A stretch of 64,000 bases of DNA, taken from positions 62,001 through 126,000 of the forward strand of contig NC_060025.1 of assembly GCF_021134715.1 (NCBI RefSeq), read 5' to 3'. Position 1 is the first letter of the stretch; each line of letters begins with the position of its first letter. The notes under the pieces were generated by a model. It saw nothing but the letters and a program-made list of their open reading frames with translations. It was not told the origin of the DNA and ran no database searches. The DNA is from Daphnia pulex. Lineage: Eukaryota; Arthropoda; Branchiopoda; Diplostraca; Daphniidae. Below, piece by piece: positions 1 through 10,828 of the stretch. The position numbers and the translations under genes are program-made.

Positions 1-171
1 TTATGTAACCACTTTTGAGGAAATCCAATCAAGAAATTGAATAACGCGGTGTTTCTTCATTTCTTATATTCACCAAATCATTTCGTCTACATCTGCACGT
101 GCTAAAGCGCAAAAGAATACAAATTATACGAAACGAAAGATGAGAAACAACAAAATGGCAAACCAGGAAAC

Positions 172-290
172 TTATTTGTTGAATCGGAATGGAAGGAAAC
201 CGCAAACATCGCACGCGCTACACTCGGATCGACGAGTGGATAGTTTGTGATTTTTCAGGTAACACACCCCGGCACAATACATCATCAATG
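172..290 (-). pseudogene. 3' remnant of a secreted PAN-like gene
   Basis: About 37 codons on the minus strand read AGVCYLKNHKL, then SECSACDVCGFLPFRFNK and a stop at 172-174. This matches the C-terminal part of the intact PAN-like genes at 3588-3881 and 8347-8655, including the GVCYLK motif and the Cys-x2-Cys-x2-Cys-Gly-Phe ending. Upstream of this the similarity stops and no signal peptide or first cysteines are seen. The sequence downstream (about 30-130) also resembles the 3' flanks of the other copies. It is read as a truncated member of the tandem family; part of the missing end could be explained by rearrangement. Confidence 0.6.
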
Positions 291-1559
291 TTGACTAAAA
301 TCAGTGCAACAACTTCCAAGGCGTACTAAACGTATCATCTATAATAAATGGCAAAATTAGGCAAAGTTTCTGCAGCTCGAATGTTTCTACTGCTGTATTC
401 ACGATATAGTTGAATCAATAATTCACATCTGCGTACTTACGTCGGGTTTTTATTGCGCCATTTCTGTTCCAACTGTTGATTCCAACTTTGTTTATCAGCC
501 TTTGTTTCCAGAAATGGGCGTCAATGTCGAGACAATATATATTAATATTTGGCTGAGGGATGACGCTCAATAAAACAACCTACAAAATGGTATCAAAAGT
601 TTCGCAAGGTATAGGACTCAAGATAAATGAATACTTTGTTTTACCTAAATTAAAACTGCTGACAATGGCCTCTATTTGGCTGGTTAATCAGATGTCAAAA
701 GAAAATGTGGTTTTCATTTCTAGTGGGGTTTCCAATTTGATGAAAAAGATAAATATTAAGTAGCTTGCAAATTGCCAGAAACAAATTTTCTAAACAGACC
801 ATTCTGAAAAATTGCAGGTTTTTCATTCGTAAACCACGATTCAAGTTAGCTAGCTGAACGTTTTGTAAACACGAATTGTATTCCTGAGTAACCTGTAGGA
901 TAGACAGGAGTGACCTTAATTTTGCTTAAGAAATAATTGAAAAGAAATACTATGTTACTGAGCACCATGTGCAAATTATGCATCAATTGTAGTATATTTT
1001 CCCCTAACCAAATAAGAATCTTTGCATAATGACAAGCAACAAGCTCAGCTCTATTTTGATTGTTCACTGAGTCAACAACACTCGATAGACTGTAAGACAC
1101 CAACAAGATTTTACTTGGAAGGATGAAAAATATTACCATTTTGCGAAGAAATTAACCAGAATCACGACAGCCAACATGACATAAGGTTTGTTTTGATTTT
1201 GAAATGAGTAGCCGATCGACGCCATCTATTAACAAAAATTAAAACAACCAAGGAAAATGGTTCCAATTTCAAATCAGCCAAGGATCTGAAAAATGTATCG
1301 AACAAACGGGCATCCTTTTTTTGATGCAGAGTAATAAATGCTAGTATATTTTTCCAACTACGTTAGTGTATAAATCGTGTCAGCCTAATGATAATAATAA
1401 TTAAGCAACGTCTAATAAGTGACTACAGTAAACGATGAAACGTTTATTCGTCTGTAATGTTTTGTTAGATGACAAGTTCTCTGTACTTGGTACACATGCG
1501 TCAGGAAAAGACAAAGTCCGTGCCGTTTGATTGGCAGTCATGAAACTGGTGGTCGTCGA
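291..1559. other. No gene recognised
   Basis: AT-rich sequence. Two short open frames (560-763 plus, 846-1139 minus) have no recognisable motif, no convincing splice sites and no duplicated partner in the window. Nothing is annotated here. Confidence 0.5.
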
Positions 1560-2056
1560 CTATTCAACATCGTTCTGGGCCGAATGATTGGTAATATCGG
1601 TGCGTTCATTGATCGAGGCGGCCGATGTAGCGGCGACAAGGACTTTGAAAAAATCCTTCCTCCTCCCTGTTTGATCGATGCCAAAATCAATCCAATAATC
1701 GTAATTAAATGCCGCAGCAATAAATGATGAATGAATGCTACTACGTATGTTTTCTTCGGCTTTGGCTTGCTGCGCATTGACCAAGTTGAGAAACAGGGCC
1801 CGTTTCGCCCGTTGGTCCAGCTCGCCATTGGCCATCAATTCCGTCCAATTGATCGAGGCCGTCTCATCCGGGCGACGTCTTTCTTCCACTGGCAAGCGAA
1901 TCAAATCATTCCAAACGAAAATTCAATCCAATAAAATTACGAGAAATTACCCAATGTCCTTTCGTGGTGGATGGCCACGGCTTTCGTCGTGTCGATGATT
2001 AAAATCAGCGGGAAAACGAGTAAAATCAGATGAGGCGGGAAATTTGAAATTCCCAT
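1560..2056 (-). CDS. Small secreted protein, two exons, unrecognised
   Basis: Exon 1 (2056-1951) encodes MGISNFPPHLILL, followed by a long hydrophobic stretch ending IIDTTKAVAIHHERTL. This is a good signal peptide. A GT donor follows, and the intron ends CTTGCCAG. Exon 2 (1888-1560) joins in phase and encodes VEERRRPDETASINWTEL, an Ala/Gln/Glu-rich helical region, FNYDYWIDFG, and ends SAQNDVE before the stop at 1560. The product is about 144 aa with no cysteine pairs or known domain that I recognise. A minus-strand TATA-like box lies about 150 bases upstream of the ATG, which supports the start. Function unknown; secretion is inferred from the N-terminus only. Confidence 0.55.
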
Positions 2057-2205
2057 GTTGATGAAACACAGTTGATTTTTCAAAAGCTGATTGAGATCAG
2101 CAGCTCCTTTTTACGTGTAACAAAAAGAAGACTTGTTTCTCTGCGAGTTTGCACCGGAACAATGAGAGTGTCAGTACTGTCTGCTTCGCTAGTGTTGTCT
2201 CGGAA

Positions 2206-2215
2206 TTTATATAAG
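2206..2215 (-). promoter_or_regulatory. TATA-like box of the 1560-2056 gene
   Basis: On the minus strand the sequence is CTTATATAAA, about 150 bases upstream of the ATG at 2056. This leaves room for an initiation site near 2180 and a 5' leader of about 120 bases. Assigned by position and sequence only. Confidence 0.4.
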
Positions 2216-3587
2216 TACCTATTCCACCACATCCATCTGGAAGAGAAAAGAAAGGTAAGATATATCACCGTGACACTATGCATATGCGTCGACTTGCCAC
2301 GCATCCATACCAGAAATAAAAAGCCCAGAATTCTATCACATCTACGCCGGAGATATCAAACAATCTGATGTGTGTGTAGCAGCTACACACAGGGGGAGAA
2401 ACAATGGGGCGTAGTCTCTCATAGGCGATAGATGAATAAAGCAATTTCATTTCGTGATGCGCCAGCTTGAAACTCTAAACGATGCACACAACCAAAGACA
2501 CTACCAAACTACATGGCCTACGCAAAAATTTAATATTAAAACTGCTCTCTGTGCGGATATAGGCGAGTGGGCGGATGGGATTCAACTGCTGCGGCGGCGA
2601 CCAACCTGTGCTACATTACCGGAAACAACATTGAGGTGATAACACCAAAAACGGGAGAAAACGAGGTAAAGTCTGAAACAAATGTCACCACTGTCGCGAT
2701 ATGTCTAATTGCATCGACGCGCAGTTGCATCCGAGTCCAAATCAATTGATGAAACGAAATCTATTTTTTTGTTTAAACTTGAAAAATGTGCAATGACGCA
2801 GGCGTCTATCAGTTTAAGAAACATCAATCAGCCGGGGTGAATGGGACTGAGTTGAATGGATGAGACGAGTACTAATAAATTGATGGAAAAGTTTACGAAA
2901 GTACACCAAGACTCTTTCACTATAGAATGAAACTCTACTAATATGCATCTAAATATATACGAAAAGACTATATTAGTACGAAATAGTAATACGACTATGC
3001 CCGTATCACTATGGAAATGAGTTCAGGGAAATTTCCAAGGAAGGAATTGTAAACTTATCAATAATAATTACCACTTTCCTGATGGACAGTAGACAGGTCG
3101 TCAACAACAAAAACCAAAACGGGAGGAGAAATGATTTACCTTCAATGCCATAGAAACATGGAAATGCATTATTTATAGTCCACAGCCTGTAAAATACAAA
3201 AATAAAATTAGTACATTTTCGCAGTTGAATTAACAATCTACTGGCGTTGCACGTATACCATGTCACAAGCTGCGGTTACAATCGAAAAAATGGAACAACC
3301 TTTTGACCTCGCCATTAACAGACAGACTGTTAATGACCACATCTGGACAGAAAACTAAAATGAAATAGTGTAAAATACCAAAAATTATATCTTCGGAAGG
3401 GCCCAGAAACTGTTCAAAAAAAAAGGGTTTTATTGTGCCAATTGGGTGTAACGAAATCACGAAGAAGAGTGAATTACACTAATGTGCGCTAAACTAATAA
3501 GTGAAATGACACGTTCGATACAGACAAGACTGTCGAAGAAATAAACTGCAATAAGCAAATGGTCGTCGAATGTAAAATTCAAAATTG
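2216..3587. other. No gene recognised
   Basis: I see no open frame with a motif, no paired splice sites around coding-like sequence, and no clear duplicate elsewhere in the window. The last part (about 3500-3587) is the 3' flank of the PAN-like gene that follows. Confidence 0.5.
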
Positions 3588-3881
3588 CTATGGAATAAAA
3601 CCGCAAACACTGCACGAGGGACATCGCGATGGGCGTTGCGAGGCTGGAATTCTTTTCAAGTAACACACTCCGTCTTTGTGAGTGAAAGCATTACACTTGT
3701 AGTAGTAATAGTTAATGCATGTTCTGCCACACTGTTCTCCGGTTGTCCTAAACTGGATTAAGTCCGAGCCAGGAAAGTCGCAGTTGGGCAACCATTTGAC
3801 ACCACCATCGCCAGTATTCCAACCCTCGGCCGTGACAAACAGCAGCGCAGCAACCGTCAATGCAACAGAAATTGAATTCAT
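3588..3881 (-). CDS. Secreted PAN/apple-like cysteine-rich protein, copy 1
   Basis: The protein of about 97 aa begins MNSISVALTVAALLFVTAEG, a signal peptide with a likely cut before WNTGDGG. The mature part has the spacing of a PAN/apple fold: NCDFPGSDL, GEQCGRTCIN, KCNAFTH, GVCYLKR and a CPSCSVCGF tail. The reading frame extends nine codons further upstream, but the inner ATG gives a proper signal peptide and matches copy 2. A donor-like CATGTGAGTA about 100 bases upstream suggests a 5' UTR intron, as in copy 3. PAN domains bind proteins or carbohydrates; the ligand here cannot be told. It shares flanking DNA with copies at 8347 and 5940, so it arose by segmental duplication. Confidence 0.75.
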   Translation of the reverse strand: MNSISVALTVAALLFVTAEGWNTGDGGVKWLPNCDFPGSDLIQFRTTGEQCGRTCINYYYYKCNAFTHKDGVCYLKRIPASQRPSRCPSCSVCGFIP

Positions 3882-3889
3882 ATTTTTGC

Positions 3890-4700
3890 TGGCAATTTCA
3901 AAATACATTTCGGGATTATTTAAACCAATAAGTGAATAGTAATTAAATTTCAGTTGGAGTCAACTGCAGTTGTATACTCACATGGAGTGTGGGCGAGTGT
4001 GGTATTATCTAATTGGGTTGTTTCTATTTTTCCAAGTTTCTAATTCAACTGTTGCAGCCGCCACAGACAGAGGAAGAATGGGATGGTGATTACTCTTGTT
4101 TTAGTCCCTTTAAATAGTGACAGCAAGGTCGAGACCAGTGTTGAAACACGGTGAGAAAAGGTTCAAGGAAAAACAGGTGCATTGATACTGAGAAACTTGG
4201 CTACTGTGTCGCCTACTGTTGACCAACAATCTATAGGAAATGCTTTGAAACAAAGCTCTTACCTAATTACACAATCCCGGGAACATGTTGGATGGTTGGA
4301 TGCCCAAAACCAATAAGAGCTCGCTGATCGACGACATCTCAATCTTGAAACCTGGGTCATTAATTTAGACGTAAAATAAAAATAAGAGATAATTGGGTTC
4401 AGGTGAAACTTCGCATTACTCTATCACCAATAAACAAACATGTTGGACAGACCAGAGAATGATCTCTGGTGGTCATTGATTGGCTGAGATTGATGAGTAT
4501 GAGCAGTGGTGGACCCCTCAATCAGGATAATTCTTTCTGTCTTTAAAATTTTCCCCCGTTAGACGAGTGATTATGTAAAGCATATCAACATCAGCACCAG
4601 CCGATTATTCTACCGCCATTTCTCCAATCCATAGATACTGCCTGTAAGCCTAAATATTAGCACCAATAGGATTACAGGTGTACTGCACCTAGGGAAATAC
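3890..4700. repeat. Duplicated upstream flank of PAN copy 1
   Basis: The stretch near 4180-4330 (GCTCTTACCTAATTACACAATCCC) and the stretch near 4440-4690 recur, diverged, upstream of PAN copy 2 at about 8990-9410. A related block lies at 6330-6480. This marks the left side of a segmental duplication unit of roughly 1.2 to 1.5 kb that carries the PAN gene. No coding sequence is seen in it. Confidence 0.55.
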
Positions 4701-5930
4701 GTCGTAAATACGAAACAAAACGAATTATCAAGATTAGCGGCATACTGTTCATGTGTTGGAGGTCAACGATGATAAGAGTCGATTTTTGAATCAAGATGCA
4801 ATATAGTGACCGCATGGGAAATTCTTGTGCACACCGTCTGTGATGATTCCGGAACCGGATGTTTTGGCACTGTGCACAGTCGTTCGATGTCTATCGTCGT
4901 CAGCAATTCCCTGAAAAATAGAAATCGATCGAAAAATGTATATGTTTGCTGTAGATCCAATAAGATTCACAGCTATAATAAATGCAATTTCTATTCGCTG
5001 GAAATAGGATATAAAAATAAAGTATAGTTGATGAAACAGCCAAACAGCAAGATTAATGCCACCCACTATACCCAGAGACCAAATACAATTTTACAATCTG
5101 CTGTAAAACAACACGATGAAAACTAATCGACAACATCTCACCTATTGTCTGATATTCACTCATCTTTATCCAGGGCTTTCTGGGCTGGCACTACTTTGCT
5201 GAAATATCAAAGAATTAAGCAGATTGAGAGTTGAGAGGGGCAGACTGGAAAGAGATGACGGTAATTCAAAATGCCTTTGATTGACTAGGTGCCAATGGGT
5301 GACTATATGTGAAAGACAAAGCACCAGCAGATGATGAACCATGCTGCAGAGAAAGATACAAACATGTGCTTACACCATACCATTGGATTTGGAATAAGAC
5401 AATCATACAACTCAAACAATTTCTTTTAATTGAATCAGCATATTTTAATTCTCTAAACGAACATGAGAGAGTGACCCTAGAACGACTACACCTCGTGAAG
5501 CTCTTGATAAATTAAATTTGAAATGAAAATAAGCAGACGAAAATGAAATTGAACAAAACACAGCAAACACCATTGCCTGATTGATTAAAACATTACGAAT
5601 ACCAATTGATTTTTTTAAATATTTTACAAAAACAAATACAAAAATAACTAATGTTGAAATGTTTTAGTTGTAGAATAATTATTCTATTACTCTACCCATA
5701 TCATCGCAAACTTTAAAAAGAAATCCAAATAGAAAGTAGAAAATAATTGCATTGGTGGAGAGTCAACATTCCCGCGTTCGTAGGACGTTAACCTGAAACT
5801 CCCACGTGTCTGTGTTAGTACAGACAAGGATAAATGCTTGTAAATCGAATGGGGAAATCCCCGTCGAAACTTTGCACAGTATGCCATGCACGGAGGCAGA
5901 GTGACGACAGAAACAATAGGGGGCGTCAAG
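4701..5930. other. No gene recognised
   Basis: Short open frames on both strands (for example 5309-5515 plus) lack motifs, splice partners or duplicates. The motif GCCTGATTGATTAAAAC at about 5575 recurs near 8118 and 9619, so the end of this stretch belongs to the PAN duplication unit. Confidence 0.45.
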
Positions 5931-5939
5931 GACACCATT

Positions 5940-6510
5940 GCCAATCTAATCGCGGGAAATCGAATCATAGCGCGTGTATAATAATATCTTGTATTTGATA
6001 AATCATTTCGTCTACATCTACATGATGCTTCTTATAAAGGTAAATCAACTAAATGCGAAACGACAGAATATCAAAAAACTGCAACTGGCAAACCACAATA
6101 AGTTTACTGGTTTGCCAGTTGCCAACCAACAAATAAGTCTTAATATTTGTAGATAGATACTATACAGTAGAATACTTGCTGGGCAGCTGAAGAATGGTTT
6201 GTCTACGTCCTCCGTGTATAGCCACTATATACCTACTGTCGAGATGAAGGTGTACCTAGGAATCCTATACCTCCTTTTACACAAGATGAGAAACGATTCA
6301 AGGGAAAATAGAAACATTGGCAGATTATTGTTGACAAATCAAGGTAGTGTTTCCAAAAAGCTCTTACCTCATTACACAATCCCAGGTCAGATGCCCAGAT
6401 TTGATAAGTATTTGGGATTCCTGACCGAGTGTTCTTACCAAGGTTCTTACGCCATTTCTCCAACTTACAACACTTGCTTGTATTCAGCATCAAAAGGTGG
6501 GTAGCAGGGG
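5940..6510 (-). pseudogene. Decayed PAN unit with its coding region missing
   Basis: Bases 5940-6130 match the 3' flank of PAN copy 2 (8150-8280: the GCGCGTGTA and TTTCGTCTACATCTACAT motifs). Bases 6150-6480 match its 5' flank (8780-9050: TACTTGCTG, GCAGCTGAAGAATGGTTTGT, GTGTTTCCAAAAAGCTCTTACC). The roughly 300-base coding part that should lie between them is absent. The simplest reading is a tandem unit that lost its gene by internal deletion. Confidence 0.6.
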
Positions 6511-6820
6511 TAACTTTGAAGTCGCTAACAGTAACTTTGTGCCTACCTGCTATTGTGTTTCACCACATTAATTCTAAACTAATTAAAAAGAAATTGAATT
6601 GAAATCATTTGAATAACCTGTGAATAACACATTGTTTTCATCTGCTGACCAATGTGAACATCCAAGTCATAGGCTACAGAATTTCAAGGCTTCTATCACA
6701 ATCTTCTCGCAGAAGAATTGGCCGTGAAATATTTATTGCAAATACGAACACACAGAAGTTTTCCACAGCATCGGGAAACAAAAGGGAGTTGTCCATTTGC
6801 TTACTGGCTCATTTTGAACG

Positions 6821-6829
6821 GTATAAAAC
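6821..6829 (+). promoter_or_regulatory. TATA box of the Ala/Thr-repeat gene
   Basis: GTATAAAAC lies 87 bases before the ATG at 6908, and CTTCACTTGT about 30 bases further on resembles an arthropod initiator. A canonical core promoter fits a highly expressed secreted product. Confidence 0.6.
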
Positions 6830-6907
6830 AAACGATCGATATTCCAAACTCTTCACTTGTTCACTGAAACGTTTGTCCACTACGTCCACTACAAGCATCA
6901 TCCCAAC

Positions 6908-7571
6908 ATGAAATTCTTGGTAAGAAAATTGGTTTCTATTATCTAAAATCTTATCAATATTTTTCCATTCTCTACCATTAACTTAATAATCAATTCAATG
7001 TTATCAACAGATCATCATCTTCTTCTTGGCTTGCGCCTCCGCCAAATGGGTCGCCCCACATTACAGCCAATGGTCCACATACAAATACCCATTCGTCCAG
7101 GCTACAGCTGCAACCCCTGCCACCGCTGCCAACGTTGCCACCGCTGCTACCCCTGCCACCCCTGCTACCGCTGCAACCCCGGCCACTGCTGCAACCGCTG
7201 CAACTGCTGCCACCGCTGCAACCGCTGCCACCGCTGCAACCGCTGCTACCCCGGCCACTGCTGCAACCGCTGCCACCGCTGCAACCGCTGCTACACCTGC
7301 TACACCTGCTACCGCTGCCACTGCTGCTACCGCTGCCACCGCTGCAACCGCTGCTACCCCGGCCACTGCTGCTACCGCTGCTACCCCGGCCACTGCTGCT
7401 ACCGCTGCCACTGCTGCCACCGCTGCAACCGCTGCTACCCCGGCCACTGCTGCTACTGCTGCTACCGCTGCTACTGCTGCTACCCCTGCAACCGCTGCTA
7501 CCGCTGCCACCGCTGCAACCGCTGCTACACCTGCTACCGCTGCAACCGCTGCTCCTTCTGCTGTGGTTTAA
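6908..7571 (+). CDS. Secreted (Ala-Ala-Thr)n repeat protein, antifreeze-glycoprotein-like
   Basis: Exon 1 (6908-6919) encodes MKFL. An intron with GTAAG and CAACAG ends follows, then exon 2 (7011-7571). Together they give a signal peptide MKFLIIIFFLACASA, a short head KWVAPHYSQWSTYKYPFVQ, about 50 tripeptides of the type Ala-Thr-Ala with Pro often replacing the Ala after Thr (ATAATPATAAT), and the end APSAVV. Length is about 190 aa. All frames are open across the 9-base repeat, so the frame is chosen by the splice junction and the signal peptide. The repeat grammar equals that of fish antifreeze glycoproteins, where each Thr is O-glycosylated. Mucin-like or structural (silk, cement, cuticle) roles are alternatives. 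No cleavage spacers between repeat blocks are seen. A TATA box lies upstream, and AATAAA signals at 7654 and 7668 follow. Confidence 0.7.
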
Positions 7572-7653
7572 AATATTTGATCTGTCTCAGTTAATGTTAC
7601 TTTTTTATTTGTTTTGTTATATCAGTTAATCTTTTTGAAATTATTTTGCATTC

Positions 7654-7673
7654 AATAAAAAATATGAATAAAA
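7654..7673 (+). terminator. Polyadenylation signals of the Ala/Thr-repeat gene
   Basis: Two AATAAA hexamers lie 83 and about 97 bases after the stop codon, on the same strand. The spacing is normal for an arthropod 3' UTR. Confidence 0.5.
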
Positions 7674-7679
7674 TTCTTT

Positions 7680-8345
7680 TGGCATTTTGCCTATCCTGCC
7701 GTTGATAAACAATCGTGAACATGTAGAAGCATAGTCAAGTTGTATCGAAGTTAAGCGTGATCGTAGGTCAATGGTGACCCTTAGAAATGACAGGCAGCAT
7801 AATTAATTCTAGATGTCATATCATATCACACTAGGTAAACAAATTGACAGGCAAGTTCCTCTAGTTAACAGTATATGAACTGATAATTCTCAAATATGAA
7901 ATTATTCTCATTGACTGCTAATCAGCAACCAGTAGAAGAAAAATGTCGTCTAAAAACGAGATTAAGTTTTTAAGCAAAACGGAATTGAATGATGACATTT
8001 GAAATTCAGCTCAAGGTAAAATTCAATTTCACATGATTAAGTCTATTGCTAAGTTATGTTTTTACTTGTAATTGTTTAAAGTCAATCATTCGAAATTTTG
8101 CGTTAAAAACATCATTGCCTGATTGATTAAAACATTAAACCTGCATCAGCCAATCTAATCGAGAAATCGAATAGCGCGTGTACTAATATGTTGTATTTGA
8201 TAAATTATTTCGTCTACATCTACATAATAATGCTACTTATAAAGGTATATAAACTAAATACGAAACGATAGATAGAAATCTGGAAAAGTGCAAAATCTGG
8301 AAAAGTGCAAAATCTGGAAAAGTGCAAAATCTGAAACCAGAAAAC
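7680..8345. other. Intergenic, ending in PAN copy 2 3' flank
   Basis: No gene seen at 7680-8100. From about 8100 the sequence matches the 3' flank of the decayed unit at 5570-6130, including GCCTGATTGATTAAAAC and TTTCGTCTACATCTACAT. A 17-base tandem repeat sits at 8278-8328. Confidence 0.5.
8278..8328. repeat. Three copies of a 17-base tandem repeat
   Basis: The unit ATCTGGAAAAGTGCAAA is repeated three times without mismatch, followed by ATCTGAAA. It lies just downstream of the stop codon of PAN copy 2, within its probable 3' UTR. It is absent from the flank of the unit at 5940, so it arose after the duplication. Confidence 0.9.
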
Positions 8346-8346
8346 T

Positions 8347-8655
8347 TTATCCGATGGTTCGGAATGGAAGGAATCCGCAAAAATTGCATGCGCGACACCC
8401 GGATCGTGCTTTGGATAATGGATGACTTTTCAGCAAACACACTCCGGCTATATAAGTGAAATGATTGCATCTAGGTCGATTGATGCAAGCCCTTGCGCAC
8501 TGCGATCCGGGCACTCGCACGCTGCCAATGTCTCCGCCGGTGAAGTCGCAGTTGGGCAGCCATCTGGAGCCACCGTCGCCGTTGTTCCACTGGGCATCGA
8601 CCGAAATCATCAACGCAGCAACAACCAACAGGGAAGTGATCGAAATAAAATTCAT
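8347..8655 (-). CDS. Secreted PAN/apple-like cysteine-rich protein, copy 2
   Basis: A single-exon frame of 102 aa starts MNFISITSLLVVAALMISVDA, a clear signal peptide, followed by QWNNGDGGSRWLPNCDF. Conserved positions are SQCARACIN, RCNHFTY, GVCLLKS and CRACNFCGF, equivalent to copy 1 at 3588 and copy 3 at 10457. The first, second-pair and tail cysteines are all present, so the fold should be intact. The gene sits in a duplicated segment whose sister at 5940-6510 has lost the gene. Likely a secreted binding protein; ligand unknown. Confidence 0.75.
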   Translation of the reverse strand: MNFISITSLLVVAALMISVDAQWNNGDGGSRWLPNCDFTGGDIGSVRVPGSQCARACINRPRCNHFTYIAGVCLLKSHPLSKARSGCRACNFCGFLPFRTIG

Positions 8656-9640
8656 CTTGCAGACTAAATTGTAATAAGTAAGACAGAAAGATTAGGTTAG
8701 GTTATAGGAATCAAGTCTAAACATTTTAGGATTTAAAAAAAGACTCAATATTAAGTGTACTTACGAAGTTTTTAGATGGATACTTGACAGTGCAGTAGAA
8801 TACTTGCTGTGCAGCTGAAGAATGGTTTGTCCACGTCCTCCGTGTATAGCCAGTATATATACTGTCGAGAATAGGTGTACCTATTCCACTCACTAGCATA
8901 ATTAATCCTACCTCCTCTTACACAAGATGAGAAAAGCGATTTAAGGGAAAATGGAAACATTGGCAGAATATTGTTGACAAATCAAGGTAGTGTTTCCAAA
9001 AAGCTCTTACCTCATTACACAATCCCAGATGCCCAGAATTTGGGATCTCTGCTCGGTAAGACATCTCACATGTGAACAATTGGGTAAAACTAATTGAGAT
9101 GTAAACGGAATGAGAGATCATTGGGTTCAGATGAACTGTTGCATACATATGTTGGAGTACATCATGTAATAAAATGTTTGCTTCACTCTGTATCAAAATA
9201 TCGAATTAATGGACATGTTAGGTAGACAAGAACTCTTTTTTTTTTTACCTGGACTGACTAACTGGGATCGTCGAGTATGGGCAGTTTACGATACAGTATG
9301 GATCCGTTTTTAGACCTTTTTCCCCTTCAAATTACCAGTCGAGTGTTGTTACACCATTGCTTCTGACTTACAACACTTTTAAAAGCATTAAAAGGATTGC
9401 AGGTGCATACTAATTGGAATAGAATAATTTATACAACTGATGAACTGACTTAATTCTTACTTACTTACTACTAATTACTTAATTTCTCTTTAATTCTTTT
9501 AATTCACTGAAAATAAATCTGATAGTGATGAGATAACATCACATATGAAACTCTCTGCCGTTTTTTGACATTTGAAATGTTACAGACGAAAATAAAATAA
9601 AAACAAAACAAACATCGTTGCCTGATTGATTAAAACAACC
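8656..9640. repeat. Duplicated upstream flank of PAN copy 2
   Basis: Bases 8780-9050 match 6150-6480, and 8990-9410 match 4230-4690 more weakly. GCCTGATTGATTAAAAC recurs at about 9619. A run of T at 9235-9247 and AT-rich sequence occupy the rest. No coding sequence is seen. Confidence 0.55.
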
Positions 9641-10456
9641 TGCATTCAATTATTTGCAAATTCTAAAAAATTACAATCTCAGTCCTCAATAATGAGCTAA
9701 AAAGTTTACGTCCAAATTATTACCATACGTGGAAAAATTCCTCAGCTATTTACACCACGTCAAGGTAAAGCGAAATCAGACGAAATCTAAACTGGTAAAA
9801 CGGAGAAAAGGAACCAAGACTATTTTGAACTCGATAGAAATCAGTTTCAAACACAAACAGTGAATAATTTTTAAAAAATGCTCCTCTCACGAATCGGCCG
9901 TACAAAGTCTGACAAGGTCAAATTCGCAGAAGTCCATCTAGTAGCACCTTACCAGAATTCTGTCACCCACTGGAATGCCAATCCATTTTCGTATTTCATA
10001 TGCAAATCACACGCAGATAATATAGGACGACTTGCCATTTAAAAACAGAAACGATCGTCAATTAAGGTATCATTATATCTGGGATCAATCCAAATATTTC
10101 CCACAAAAAAAAAACGAGTTTCTCCGCGGACGACTGCCAGACAGACACGAACGCAAAGATAGACTCGCACTAATCCTGTTTTTTCGTTCTCTTTATTCTA
10201 TTTACTTTTCCGGATGTGAAAGTGGCGACCACAAAAGTCAGTTTGCATGACCAAATCTTTATTCATTTTATCGATGACGCATTCTGCGCAGTTGATTTAA
10301 AATCGTCCTGGAATTCGTTTTGACGACAAGTAAGGAATCAAATAGAGACAACTATATTTCGCCACCCCATAAATATACGTGGAATTAATCAAGCTGACGT
10401 TTGTAAACCGACAAAATAAATAATATAAATTTGATGAATAAATTAAATTGCAATTT
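9641..10456. other. No gene recognised
   Basis: One short plus-strand frame (10032-10250) has no motif or splice support. Nothing else stands out. Confidence 0.45.
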
Positions 10457-10828
10457 CTAGTGGAATTTCCAGGGGAGAAAACCGCAACTGTCGCACTGGT
10501 TGCAAAGTCTATAAGGTTTGTAAGATCCAGGAATGGAAGAGGATTTCAGGAAGCAAGTGCCTTCTCTGAACACGAAGGAATTGCATCCCCTGCGGTCGAT
10601 ACAGGCACGGCCGCACTGCGATTCTTCCATTGGCGAATAGTCGCTGTTGAATTCCTTGGCCTCTAGCGTCCAAGCACCTGGAAACTCGCAGTTGTACCTC
10701 CATTTAATGCCGTCGTCGCTGTTGTGCCAATCGTCCCAGGTTCGGATCGCCTCGGCTGGCAGGATCGCCGCAACCATCACCAAAACGGCGGAAATCAAAA
10801 ACATTTTGTTGCACTGGGCGGCCGACAT
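10457..10828 (-). CDS. Secreted PAN/apple-like cysteine-rich protein, copy 3
   Basis: The ATG at 10828 gives MSAAQCNKMFLISAVLVM and a signal peptide ending LPAEA. The mature chain reads IRTWDDWHNSDDGIKW, NCEFPG, ESQCGRACIDRRGCNSF, GTCFLKS and LCNQCDSCGFLPWKFH. It is 123 aa, longer and more diverged than copies 1 and 2. A 5' UTR intron is visible: donor at 10915 (ACGTGAGTA on the minus strand) and acceptor TTTCATTTAG ending at 10844. A TATA box at 11023-11030 completes the gene. It keeps the family cysteines and is probably functional. Confidence 0.75.
   Translation of the reverse strand: MSAAQCNKMFLISAVLVMVAAILPAEAIRTWDDWHNSDDGIKWRYNCEFPGAWTLEAKEFNSDYSPMEESQCGRACIDRRGCNSFVFREGTCFLKSSSIPGSYKPYRLCNQCDSCGFLPWKFH

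Noticed and set aside
5309-5515. 68-codon plus frame
   Set aside because: AT-rich sequence with no coding features beyond being open.
7061-7510. Minus-strand Ala/Val/Gly-rich frame opposite the repeat
   Set aside because: Shadow of the same repeat, with no promoter or splice support on that strand.
6998-7594. Cys-rich plus frame (CNPCHRCQRCHRC) across the 9-base repeat
   Set aside because: Repeat of a 9-base unit leaves all frames open. This frame lacks a signal peptide and does not join exon 1; the Ala/Thr frame has both.
7135-7629. Leu/Pro-rich plus frame over the repeat
   Set aside because: Third shadow frame of the same repeat; it has no signal peptide and no join to the MKFL exon.
10032-10250. 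72-codon plus frame upstream of PAN copy 3
   Set aside because: No motif, splice sites or homologue in the window.
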